DNA of 64,000 bases from UBA2357 sp041678045 (GTDB taxonomy: Bacteria; Pseudomonadota; Gammaproteobacteria; Burkholderiales; Rhodocyclaceae), in the NCBI GenBank assembly GCA_041678045.1, contig JBAYOV010000010.1:1-64000 (forward strand). Direction: 5' to 3'. A program made the translations under genes and the position numbers. Each line of letters starts with the position of its first letter. The first letter of the stretch is position 1. This document shows positions 1 through 12,000 of this stretch, piece after piece. Below the pieces are notes generated by a model. It ran no database searches. It was given only the letters and a program-made list of their open reading frames with translations, and was not told the DNA's origin.

Positions 1-3000
1 ACCTTCAGCACCACCCACCGGATTGACCCGGCAGACCTGCAGCAGGCTTCGATTCCAATCGGCCGGCCGGTGGCCAACAGCCGTGTGTACATCCTCGACG
101 ACCGTGGCGCACCGACCCTGCCCGGCGAAGCGGGCGAACTGTGCGTGGCCGGAGACGGCCTGTCGCCGGGCTACATCGGACGCGACGACCTGACACAGGC
201 GTGTTTTGTCGACCTTCCGCCGCCGCTGGGCGAGCGGGTGTATCGCACCGGCGATCTCGGCTGCTGGCTGGATGACGGCACGATACGCTATCTGGGGCGT
301 CGCGATGCCCAGATCAAGCTGCGCGGTTACCGCATCGAACTGAGCGAGGTGGAAAGCGCGCTCAACCGGCTCGACGGTGTGCGTCGTGCGGCGGTGATGG
401 TGGCTGGCAGCGGCGAGGACCGCCACCTGCTGGCGCTGCTGTGTCCCGAGCGGGATGTCACGCCCGACCCCGAGGCGCTGCTCGCCGCCCTGGCCGGGCA
501 ATTGCCGGCCTACATGCTGCCGCAGGCCTGGGTGCGGGTCGATGCGTTGCCGATCAATGCGAATGGCAAGCTCGACCGTGCCGCACTGCCGGCACTGGCC
601 GGGCAGGGCATGCGGCTCGGCGCGCCCGCCCGGGTACGGGCCGTGCCGGAGGCGGGCGAGGACACGAGTGGCGAGGGCGCGGATGGCGCGGATGCGCTGG
701 AGTCGCGCATTGCTGCGGTCTTTGCCGAACTGCTCGGCGTGCCGGTGCTGGCCACCGAGGTCGATGCCGATTTCTTCGCGCTCGGCGGGCAGAGCCTGAA
801 GGCCATGCGCCTGCTCGCACGGCTGGAAAAGACGCTTGGCGTACGCCTGCCGTTGCGCGAGGTGATGCACCATGCCACGGTGGGGGCGCTGGCTGCGCGG
901 GTGCGCGAACGGCTCGCCGCCCAGCCGGCCGGGCCGGCGAGAGGGGGCGACGATGCGCCCGAGCGGGCTTCCGGCCAGGCCCTCGGCGATGCACTGCAGC
1001 CGCCGGCCGTGAGCATGATCGTGCCGGTGGGCGAGTGGCCGGATTATCCGCTGTCCAGCGGGCAGGAGCGTCTGTGGTTCCTGCAGCGCCTGCAGCCGCA
1101 GGCCAGCACCTACAACGTGCCGTTTGCGGTCGCCTTTGCCACGCCGGTGGATGAACGGGCGCTCGATGCGGCGCTGGGCAGGCTGGAAGCGCGCCATGAC
1201 GCGCTGCGCCTGCGCATGCCCGACAGCCTGCGCGGCGATGGCACCCTGCGCCAGACACTGGCCAGCGCCGGGGCGCTGCGGCTGACGGTATGCGCATGCG
1301 ACAGCGAGCCGGCACGCGCCGCCTCGATGGCCGCCGATCTGGCGCGGCCGTTTGCCTTCGGTGCCGGGGCACCGCTGGTGCGGGCCGCGCTGTACCGGCT
1401 GGCGGAGGCGCGGAGCGGGCAGGCCGAGTTGCGCGGGCAGGCCGAAGGGGCCGCGCGGGACGTGCTGCTGCTGGTGTTCCACCATCTGGTGTGCGATGGC
1501 TGGTCGGGCGAAGTGCTGTTCAGGGAACTGCGCGAGGCCTATGCCGCCGCAGCCTCCACCGCCACTGCCCTCCCCACGCCGCAGTGGCCCGTCCCGGCAT
1601 TGCGCTATGTGGACTATGCGGTGTGGCAGCGTGGCTGGCTGGAGGGCGCGGAGGCGGCGGCGATGCGTGCGCGCTGGGTGGCGCGGCTGAGTCCGCTGCC
1701 CGAAGCCCTGTCGTTGCCCACCGACCGGCCGCGTCCGGCGCTGCGCGACACGCATGGCGGGGTATTGAAGCTGCGCATCGGGTCGGCGCTGGAAGCCGCC
1801 CTGCGCCAGCGTGCGCAGGCGGCCGGCCAGACCCTGTTTACGCTGCTGCTCGGCGTGGTCAAGCTGTGGCTGTACCGTCATGCCGGCCAGCGCGACTTGG
1901 TGGTCGGGGTGCCGGTGGCCGGCCGTACCGATGCAGCCCTGCACCCGCTGGTGGGTTTTCTGGTGAACACCGTGCCGGTGCGCACCCGGCTGGTGCCGGA
2001 GCAGGGGTTCGGCCACCTGCTCGCGCAGGTGGCCGGCAGCCTGGGGGAGGCGCTGGAAGACCAGGCCTATCCGCTGGAGTCGCTGGTGCAGGCGCTCAAG
2101 GTGCCGCGCGATAGCGCACGCAATCCGCTGTTCGATGTGCTGGTGGCGTATGAAGGGCGCGAATGGGCGCACCATGACACGGGCGCCGGGCCGGCGGGCG
2201 GTGCGCCGCAGGGAGACGGGCACGCGCTGCCCGCAATGCAGCCGTATCCGCTGACTTCGGGGCACAGCCGGCTCGATCTGGGGCTGTATTTCCGCGAACA
2301 GCCGGAGGGCCTGACGCTGGAGCTGGAATACGCCAGCGCACTGTTCGAACAGGACACGATGGCCCGCATGGCGGAGCGGCTGCAGGTGCTGCTCGATGCC
2401 GTATGCACCCGGGCGCCGGACGAGGCGCTCGACCGGCTCCCGTGGATGTCCGCCGACGAACGCGAGCAGGTGTTGCACGGTTTCAATGACACCGCCGAAC
2501 CCTGGTCGCTTGAAGCCTCCATCGACGACTGCTTCCGCCGCCAGTGCGCGCGCAACCCGCATGCGGTGGCCTTGCGCGGCCGCGATGGCGTCGTGCTCGA
2601 TCATGCGCAGCTCGACGCCCGGGTGACGCGACTGGCGCATGAACTGCTTGCAGCCGGGGTGCGTCCGGGGCGTCATGTGGGGGTGTGCGGCGAGCGCTCG
2701 GTGGAGCTCATCGTCGCGATCTTTGCAGTATTGCGTGTCGGGGCGGTGTATGTCCCGCTGCTGCCGGGCCTGCCACAGGAGCGGCTGGCGTCGATGGCCG
2801 AAGACATGCCCGGGCTGGTGGTGCTCGCCGAAGCATCGCAGTTGCCGGTGTTCGGGCAGCTTGGCCTGACGGCCTGGCCGATTGGGGGGGCGCTTGGTGG
2901 TCCGGTGGGCGGTCCGGTTCGTGGTCCGGATGCCGAGCGGCAACAGGATGCAGGCGCGGGCACGGATGAGGGTGCGCCCTGCGCCTCCGGTACCGGTTTC

Positions 3001-6000
3001 CCGCCGGTGCCTGCCGATGCGGTGGCCTATGTGATTTTCACCTCCGGCTCCACTGGCCGGCCGAAGGGCGTCGAAGTGGTGCATCGCGGCGTGCTCAACC
3101 GCCTGTTCTGGATGCAGTCGCGTTTTCCGCTGGACGCTTCGGACGTGATTCTGCAAAAGACCCCGGTGTCTTTCGATGTCTCGGTGTGGGAGCTGTTCTG
3201 GTGGTCCTGGTCGGGCGCCTCGCTGGCGCTGCTGGCGCCGGGCGACGAGCGCGACCCGGCGGCCATCGTGCGCGCAATCGAGCGTCACCGGGTGACGGTG
3301 ATGCATTTCGTGCCGTCCATGCTGCGCGCCTTCATCGAACATCTGGAAACCCACCCGGACGCCGTGCCACGGCTGGCGTCCCTGCGCCGGGTGTTTGCCA
3401 GCGGCGAGGCGCTCACGCCCGAACTGGTGCAGCGCTTCAACCGCCTGCTGCATGCCCGCCATGCGAGCGAGCTGCACAACCTCTACGGCCCCACCGAGGC
3501 GACGGTGGATGTGTCCTGGTACCCCTGCCTGCCGCTGCCCGGCGAGCCCGCCGGCATGCCTGCCAGCGTTCCGATCGGCCGGCCGATCAGCAACACCCGG
3601 CTGTACGTGCTCGATGCCCTGCAGCAGCCGGTGCCGGTGGGCGTGTGCGGCGAACTGTACATCGCCGGCGTGCAGCTGGCGCGGGGCTATCTGGCCCGTC
3701 CCGGGCTGACGGCCGAACGCTTTGTGCCCGATCCCTTCATGCCGGGCGAACGCATGTACCGCAGCGGCGATCTGGCGCGCTGGTTGCCGGACGGCAACAT
3801 CGAATATCTGGGGCGCTGCGACGATCAGGTGAAGATTCGTGGTTTCCGCATCGAGCTGGGTGAGGTCGAGGCCGCCCTGGAGCGCTGCGAGGGCGTCGCC
3901 CAGGCGGTGGTGCGCGTCGGCGAGGTGGGGGGGATGCCCGCCCTGGAGGCCTTCGTGGTGCCGCGTGCAGGCCATGTGCCGGAGGCCGCCGCGCTGCGCA
4001 GCGGGCTGCACGCCTTCCTGCCCGACTACATGTGTCCGTCGCTGTTCTACCGGCTCGATAGCCTGCCGCTCAGTGCCAGTGGCAAGGCGGATCGCAAGGC
4101 CTTGCGCGGCGTGCGTCTGGGCGGCGCGTCCGCCGCCCGTGGTGCGACACCGGACAGCGCACGCGGCGCGGTGCCCGGGATGAATGCCGCTGAGGGTGCC
4201 GGGGGGGGCGACACGCTGGAGCAGGCGCTGTGTGCGCTGTGGTCGGAGATTCTGCCGGAAGCCGGGGAGATCGGCCCGGACGATGGTTTTTTCGACATCG
4301 GCGGCAGTTCGCTGCTGTTGATCCGCCTGCATGAGGCGCTGGAGGCGCGTTGGCCGGAGCTGTTCTCGCTGCCGGAGCTGTTCGTGTCGGTCACCCCGCG
4401 CCAGCAAGCCTTGCACATCCGTGCGCGCAACCGGGGGCCGGGCAGCGTGCAGGCCATGGAGCAGGCCACCGGGGCACGCCCCGTACCGGTCCCCGCGCAG
4501 GGCGCGGTGGCGGTCATCGGTCTGGCGCTGCGCCTGAGCGACTACGACGACCCGGACAGCTTCTGGAGCGACCTGCTCAGCGGCGCAGACCGGGTGGGCG
4601 AGCTGTCCGCGCAGCGTCGCGAGGACGTGCGCGGAATGCTCGCTGCGATGGGCGTGCAGGCCGACCCGGCGCGACTGCGCCCGGCCGCCTTCCTGGACGA
4701 CATTGCCGGTTTCGACTGCCGGCGCTTCGGGCTCGCGCCCGGCGATGCGACCCTGCTCGATCCGGAGCAGCGCCTGTTTCTGGAAACCGCCGCCCGTGCG
4801 CTGGAAGATGCCGGCTATGGAGGGCAGGCGCTGGATGGGCAGCGGGTGGGGGTGTTCGTGGGGGCCAGTCCCTCGCAGGCCTTCAAGGAGGCGATCAGCC
4901 GCAGCTTTCCGGAGCGGGCCGAAGAAGGCTACATCCTCAACGTTCCCTCCAGCGTCGCCACCCGCCTGGGCTATCTGCACGATTGGGACGGTCCGGCCGA
5001 ACTGGTCGATACCGCATGCTCTTCCTCGCTGAAGGCGGTGCGCGATGCCTGCCAGGCGCTGCAGCGTGGCGAATGCACGGTGGCGCTGGCCGGTGGTGCG
5101 CGTGTGCTGCTCACCCCGCTGCGCGGGGACAAGGCGTTTGCCATCGAAACCCGCTCGGGCCGCACCCGCACCTTCGATGCGGCGGCCGATGGCGTGGGGG
5201 CGGGCGAGGGCGCCGTGGCGCTGCTGCTCAAGCCACTTGCGGCGGCACAGGCCGATGGCGATGCGATTCATGCGGTGATCCTGGGCAGTGCGGTCAATCA
5301 GGACGGGCGCTCGTCGAGCATGGCCGCGCCCAGCCCGGCGGCACAGGCACGGGTGATCCTGGCCGCTGCCCGCGAGGCCGGCGTGCCGCTGGACAGCGTG
5401 GATTTTTTCGAGGCGCATGGCACCGCCACCGTGCTGGGGGACCCGATCGAGATCGACGGCCTGCGCCGCGCCTTCAGCGCAGTGACGCAGGCGGGAGAAA
5501 CGGCGCAGGCCCGTCCTCCTCTGATCGCTTCGGTGAAGGGCAACTTCGGTCATCTGGATGCTGCGGCCGGTGCGCTCGGCATGGCGCGCGCGATTCTTGC
5601 GCTGGCGCGTGGCGTGGTGCCGGCACAGGCGCATTTCGAGCGGCCCAATCCACGTCTGGAGCTGGTTTCCGCGCCGGTCGAGGTGGCCGCGCGCAACCAT
5701 CCGCTGCCGCCGGCCGGCCGGCCGTGGCGGGCCGGGGTGAGTGCCTTTGGCCTGTCGGGCATCAATGTGCATGTACTGCTGGAACAGGCCCCCCGGCCCG
5801 GGTGGCCCGCAGAGGATGGCCGCTGGCACTGCGTGCCGCTGTCGGCCGGCTCGCAGCCCGCCCTGCGCAGGTATGTGCGGGCGCTGATCGAGGCGCTGGC
5901 GGCGCATCCCGAATGGCCGCTGCAGGCGATTGCCGCGACGCTCATCGCCGGGCGCGAGCACCTGGCCTGCCGGCTGGCCGTGCAGGCGTGCAGTCGCGAC

Positions 6001-9000
6001 GGCCTGTTGCAGGCCCTGCTCGACTGGTGGCTGGAGGCGCCCGGCGCGCCGGTCTGCAGTGGCCTGTTGGCCGACGGCAAGCATCGCCGTCCGGCCGCCA
6101 CCGGTCCCTGCGTGCAGGCGGCCGGCCTGCCCGACGAGCACGCTGCCCGTGCTGCGGCACAGGCCTTTGTGGGCGGGGCGATGCCGCAGTGGCCGCAGGC
6201 CGAGCCGTTGTACCGCGTGCATTTGCCACCGGCGCCGATGGAGCGCCAGCGCTGCTGGCCGGTGTTCCGGCCGCTGGCGGGCGCACGCCGGCCATGCCTG
6301 TCCGGCCCGTGGGTGACGCCGGAGGGCAGCGTGTTTCCGCTGGCGCTGGCGGCGGAGGATTTCTGGCCGGTGGCCGAGCATGTGCTGGCCGGTCAGCCCA
6401 CGCTGGTGGGCATGGCTCTGCCGGGCTTGCTGCTCGAAGCGGCCGGGCGTGTGCGGGGCGGTGCGGGCGGCGCCGGCAGGGCGGAGGGCGGCTGGTCGAT
6501 CGGCGCGCTGCACTGGCTGCGTCCGCTGTCGGTTGCCCAGCTGGTGCCGGATTCGGTCAACCTGACGCTTGTCGCGCAGGCGGATGGCAGCTGGCGTGCG
6601 CGGCTGCGCGGCTGCGTACACCCGGCACAGGCGCCGAGCGTGCCGGGTGCGGCGGGCGAGGCGCGGGAGGGCGATGAGTGGCATGACTTCGCCGAAGCCA
6701 CGCTCACCCCGCATCCGGCACGCTCGGCGCCTCCCGCACCGCTGGAGGTGGCTGCCTTGCGCGCCGGCATGCAGCCTGTCGAGCGCCCGGCGAGCAGCGC
6801 CATCGAGGCGGGGGGTGCGCTGCAGGTGAGTGCCCGATGGGATTGCCGGCGCAAGACATGGCGCAGCGAGGACGGTCGGCGCACCCTGGCCTGGCTGGTG
6901 CTGGACGAGCGCTGGCTGGGCGATCTCGACGATTTTCCCTGGCATCCGGCGATGCTCGATGTGGCCGCCAGCCTGGCGCTGGACGGGGGCGGTCGGGTGC
7001 CGGCCGCATGCCGGGAGATGCGGCTGCATGCGCCGCCGGGTCGGGCCTTTTATGCGCTGGCGAGCCGGCGCGAGGCGCAGGACGGCGATCTGCGCCGGAC
7101 ACAGCCGGGCGCACTGCATGTGGATTGCGTGCTGTTCGATGCCGACGGCCGGGTGCTGGCCGAGTGGCTGGGGCTGGTGTTCGTGCCGATGCAGGCGCCT
7201 GCCGCGCGGTTGCATGCACTGCACTGGCAGGATGTCCCCTGGCCGGCCGGTCCGGTGCAGGCGCACGCCGGGGGGGACACCGTGCTGATCGGAGCGGGGC
7301 CGGAGTGCGCAGCGCTCGCCCGGGCCTTGCAGGATCGCGGACGGGTGTGCCGGGTGTTCGCGCTGCCGCAGGACGAAGCACAGCGCAGCGCACTCGTGGC
7401 GGGTGTGCTTGCCGACGGCGTGACGCAGGTGGTGCAGGTGCTGGCCGGCGGGGAGGAGGATTGCGGCTGGCCTCAGGCCGCGATGCTGCGCGCCCTGCTG
7501 CGTGCCGGCCTGCGACGTCCGCTGCCCTGGTGGACGCTGGGGCAGGGGGCGCTGGCCGGTGTGGCGCCGGAGCCTGGACTGGCGCGCACGGGCGAGCCGG
7601 CGGCGGCGCTGGCGCTGGGATTGATGCTGTCGCTGCGTCAGGAAGAGGCCGCCCTGTTGGGGTGCCATGTGGAGTGCCCCGAGTGGCCTGCTGCCGAGGG
7701 GGTGCTCGATCTGCTCGACCGCCTCGATCCCTCGGATGCGGAGCCGCTGCGCCTGTTGTCCGACCGTGAGGGGCACGCTGCGGGTCAGGCGCCGGTGCTG
7801 CAACCGCCGGTGTTGCAGCGGCGGGTGCTGGGGCCTGCGCAGCCTGTCGATGAACGCCCTGCAGGCGGGCTGCCCGAAGGGGAGGCGTTGCAGGAATGGC
7901 CGCGCCCACTCTTGTCGCGCCCGCCGGCCGGCAGTTGTCTGCTGGTCACCGGTGGGCTGGGGGCGATGGCGCTGACCCTGGTGGCGGCACTCGCCCGGGC
8001 CTGGCGGGAGGCGGTGCCGGTGGCGCTGCTGCACCGCACGCCCTTTGCGTTGCCAGCGGATGGCGACCTGCTGGCGGCGGCCCGCCAGGCCCGGCTTGCC
8101 GGCGATCCGCTGCGTGCCGAACGCCTGAATGCCTTGCACGCGCTGCGTGAGCAGGGCGTGGCGTGGACGCTGTTCGAATGCGACGTGAGCGATGCGGCGG
8201 CGCTGCATGCCACGCTGGCCGAAGTGCGCCGCCAGCTGGGCGTGCCGGGCGGCGTGCTGCACACCGCCGGGGTGGCTGGAGGGGGATTCCTGCTCGGCCG
8301 TTCCCGCGAGGCGTATGAAGCCGTGCTCGCGCCCAAGGTGCGGGCCACCCGCCTGCTGCATGAGGCCACGCTGCACGATCCGCTGGCCTTCTTCGTGATG
8401 ATGTCCTCGCGCACTGCGTTGCTGGGGGCGCCGGGACAGGGCGATTACGCGGCGGCCAACGCCTATCTGGATGCGTTTGCCGGCTGGCGCCGGGCGCAGG
8501 GTCTGCCGGCGCTGTCGATGGCCTGGAACACCTGGGCGCAGATCGGCATGGCCGTGCGTCATGGGGCGTACGACCCGGCACATCCGGCCCTGCTGCCGGG
8601 GCAGGCTGGCGCGGTGCTGGTGCAGGCGCTGGGCGGAGCGCAGGATGGGGCGCAGGGCAGGGGTAGCAGCCATGTGGTGGTGAGCGTGGCCGGCGAGTTC
8701 CTGCCGGGCGAGCGGGCGCAGGCCGGGCCATCCGCCGGAAGTCAGAAGGAGGCGCAACCTGCTCCGGATGAACCGTCGCTGAGCGTGGCGCAGCGTGTGC
8801 TGCGCGCGGTGGGCGAGGAGTTGGGCTATGCGCAGACCGGTACGCCGCTCACGCTGGAGGATGACTTCTACGCGCTGGGCGGGGATTCGATCTCGGGGTT
8901 GCGCATCGTCAACCGGCTGGCGCGCGAGCTGGGCCGGCAGGTGAGTCTTGCAGACCTCTTTGCGAACAGCCGCCTGGGCGATCTTGCCCAGGCCATCGGC

Positions 9001-12000
9001 GATAGAGATGCCGATGCTGCGACCGGCGCCGGTGCCGATGAGGCCACCACCGCCACAGACCCCTCCGCGCATCACGGTGGCGGGGCCGTCGATGGCCCCC
9101 GGCCCGCACCGCCCTCCGCGCGTCATGTGCTGAGCTGGGAGCAGCTCGCGGTGGTGCAGGCCGAAGCCCTGGCGCTGCCCAATACCGGTTTCAACCTGCC
9201 GCAGTTTCTGCGCCTGCCGTCCGGCATCGGGGCCGACCGGCTGCGTGCCGCGCTGCGCGTGCTGATGCAGCGTCACGAGATTCTGCGTACCCGGCTGGTG
9301 GATTTGCATGCCGGCGAGCCGGCAATGGAGGTGCTCGACCCCGAGGCCTGCCACCTGCCCTTCGAGCAGGTGCGGGTGGCGTGGCTGGACGATCCGGCGG
9401 TGGAGCGCCTGCTGCGCCCCTTCCGTCTGGACGAGGCTCCCCTGTTCCGCGCCGCGCTGATCGAGTCGCAGGCCGATGGCCCGGTGCTGTTCTTCGACAT
9501 CCACCATTCCATGGCCGATGCCCAGGGCGTGCAGATCCTGCTCGATGAGTTGTACCGATTGTGTGTGCATGATCCTCACGGCGCCCATTTGCCGCCTGCG
9601 GGCCTGCAGCAGAAGGAGGCCGCATGGTGGCAGCGCGGCGATCCGGCGCGTGGTGCGGAGGCGCTCGCGCAGGATGCACGGGCACGTGCGTACTGGCTCG
9701 CACAGTATGCCGATGCCGTGCCGCTGGTCGACCTCCCGGCCGATTATCCGCGCCCCCGCCATCACACTCACCGGGGCGGCGTGGTGAGCTTCGAGGTGCC
9801 GGCCGGCTGGCTGCCGGCGATCCGCTCGCTGGCCCGGGCGCATGCCACCACCGCGTTCACCGTGATGCTGGGCTTGTGGTCGGTGCTGCTGGCGCGGGCC
9901 ACCGGACGCGATGAGCTGGTCATCGCGGTGGCCGTCGACGGGCGCGAGCATGAGGCCTTCGCACGCACGGCCGGGATGTTCGCCTCCCTGTTGCCGCTGC
10001 GCCTGCGGCCGGGCCGGGCGGCGAGCCTCGCCGAGCTGTTCGAGCAGCACCACCGGCAGCACGGCGAGGCCTTGCGCCATCGCAGCTTCATGGTGAACCG
10101 CCTGCTGGCCGAACTGAAGCTGCCGATGATGCCCGAGCGCACGCCCTTGACCGAAATCTCGTTCTCGTACATGAATTTTGCAGGCGTCTCGAAGACGGGA
10201 GAAGGCTTTGAGGCGCTGCAGCGGCTCAACCCGGCAAGCAAGGGAGACTTGTCGATCTTCGGTTCGGATACCGGCGAGCGGCTGGGGTTCGCGCTCGAAT
10301 ACTATGCCGACCTGTTTGCGCATGCGCGCATTGAAGGACTCGCCGAGGCCTTTCTGCAGCTGCTCCGCAGGGTGCTCGACCAGGGCACGGCAGCCTTGCC
10401 TTTCAGCTATCTGCCGCTTGCGGACCCGATGACCCACCGCGCGGGTGCGGCGCCCGGAGTGCCTCCTCCATCTTCCAGGGAGGCAGCACGCGCGGGCGGT
10501 GGTACGCCGGCGCCCGGCGAAGCGTCGGAGCCGAGCGGAGGGGCGGTGCTGGATCGGGTGCTGGCGGTGTTCCGCACTGTTTTTGAACAGGCGGAACTGG
10601 GGCCGGATGACAGCTTCTTCGAGCTGGGCGGACACAGCCTGCTCGGTCTGCAAATCGTCAACCAGTTGTTGCGCCTGCCCGGTGGCGAGGGGCTGAACAT
10701 CCGCGACCTGTTCGACCACCCCAGCCCGGCGGCGATGGCGGCACGCATCGGTGTGCTGGCCGGCCAGCGTGGCGGGCAGGGGCCGATCGTGGCCCGACCC
10801 GCCGCGCCCGATGGCCTGTATCCGCTCAGTCACGCGCAGCAGCGCCTGTATGTCCTGCACCACACCGACGAAGGGGCGGTGGCCTACAACATGCCCTTCA
10901 TGTTCCACTTCGACCGGGCACCCGATGCCGCAGGGCTGGCCCGCTTGCGCGATGCCCTGCTTGCGCTGTGTGCCCGGCACGAGGTGTTGCGAACTGTCTT
11001 TGTGGAGCAGGACGGGCAGCTGTGGCAAAAGGTGGTCGCGCCCCGCGTGCCGGCCTTCATCGTGGACGATGTGTACGGAGCGGAGACACCGGACCAGGCA
11101 CAGGCGCAGGCGCTGCAGTTGGCCGCCGGCGATGCGCTGCGCCCCTTCGATCTGGGCGAGGCGCCGCTGATGCGCCTGCGCCTGTGTCGTCTGCCCGACG
11201 GTCAGGCGCTGCTGTCGCTGGTGATGCACCATGTCATCGGCGACGGTTGGTCGATGCAGGTTTTCCTGGGCGAGTGGCTGGCGCTGCATGAAGCGCTGTC
11301 GCAGGGGCGTTCGGCGGCCGATGCCCTGCCACCGCTGCCGCTGCAGTATCGTGACTACGCCCTGTGGCAGCAGGGGCGTGACTGGTCGGAGGAGGCCGCG
11401 TACTGGCGTGACTGCCTGTCCGGGGCGCCCTCGCGCATCGCGCTGCCGGTCGATGCCCCGCCCGGCGCGTGCGGGGCCGGTGTGCTCATGCACACCTTGC
11501 CGCCCGCGCTGGTGGAGGCCTTGCGGGGGCATGCGCGCCAGCGCGGGGTGTCGCTCGCCACGCTCATGCTCACCCTGTTCGTGGCCCTGTTGTACCGGCT
11601 CACCCGGCAGCAGGACATGGTCATCGGCATGGGGGTGGCCGGGCGCGAGCGGGCCGAGCTGGAAGGGCTCATTGGCTTCTTTGTGAACATTCTGCCGGTG
11701 CGGGTCAGGCTGGATGACGACACCGAGCTGGATGGCCTGCTCGACCGGGTGCACCGTGCCAGCGTCGAGGCGCAGGCCCGTCAGGACTATCCCTTCGACC
11801 TGCTGGTGCGGGCGCTGCAGCAGGGCGCCGGGGGGGCGCGGCAGTCGCTGCTCAACGTGATGTTCGAGTACCAGCGTTACAGCGATCTGCAGGGCATCAA
11901 CCGCGTGCAGGCGCAGTCGGCCGGGGCGCTGAGTGGCACGCCGCTCGATCCGGCCGCCAGCCTGTCTGCAAACAAGGCCGGGGAGGGTGTACAGGAGGGC

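Noticed and set aside
70..72. GTG as the start of the large NRPS
   Set aside because: The frame is open from base 1 and already encodes A-domain sequence (SIPIGRPVANS), so the true start is upstream of the window.
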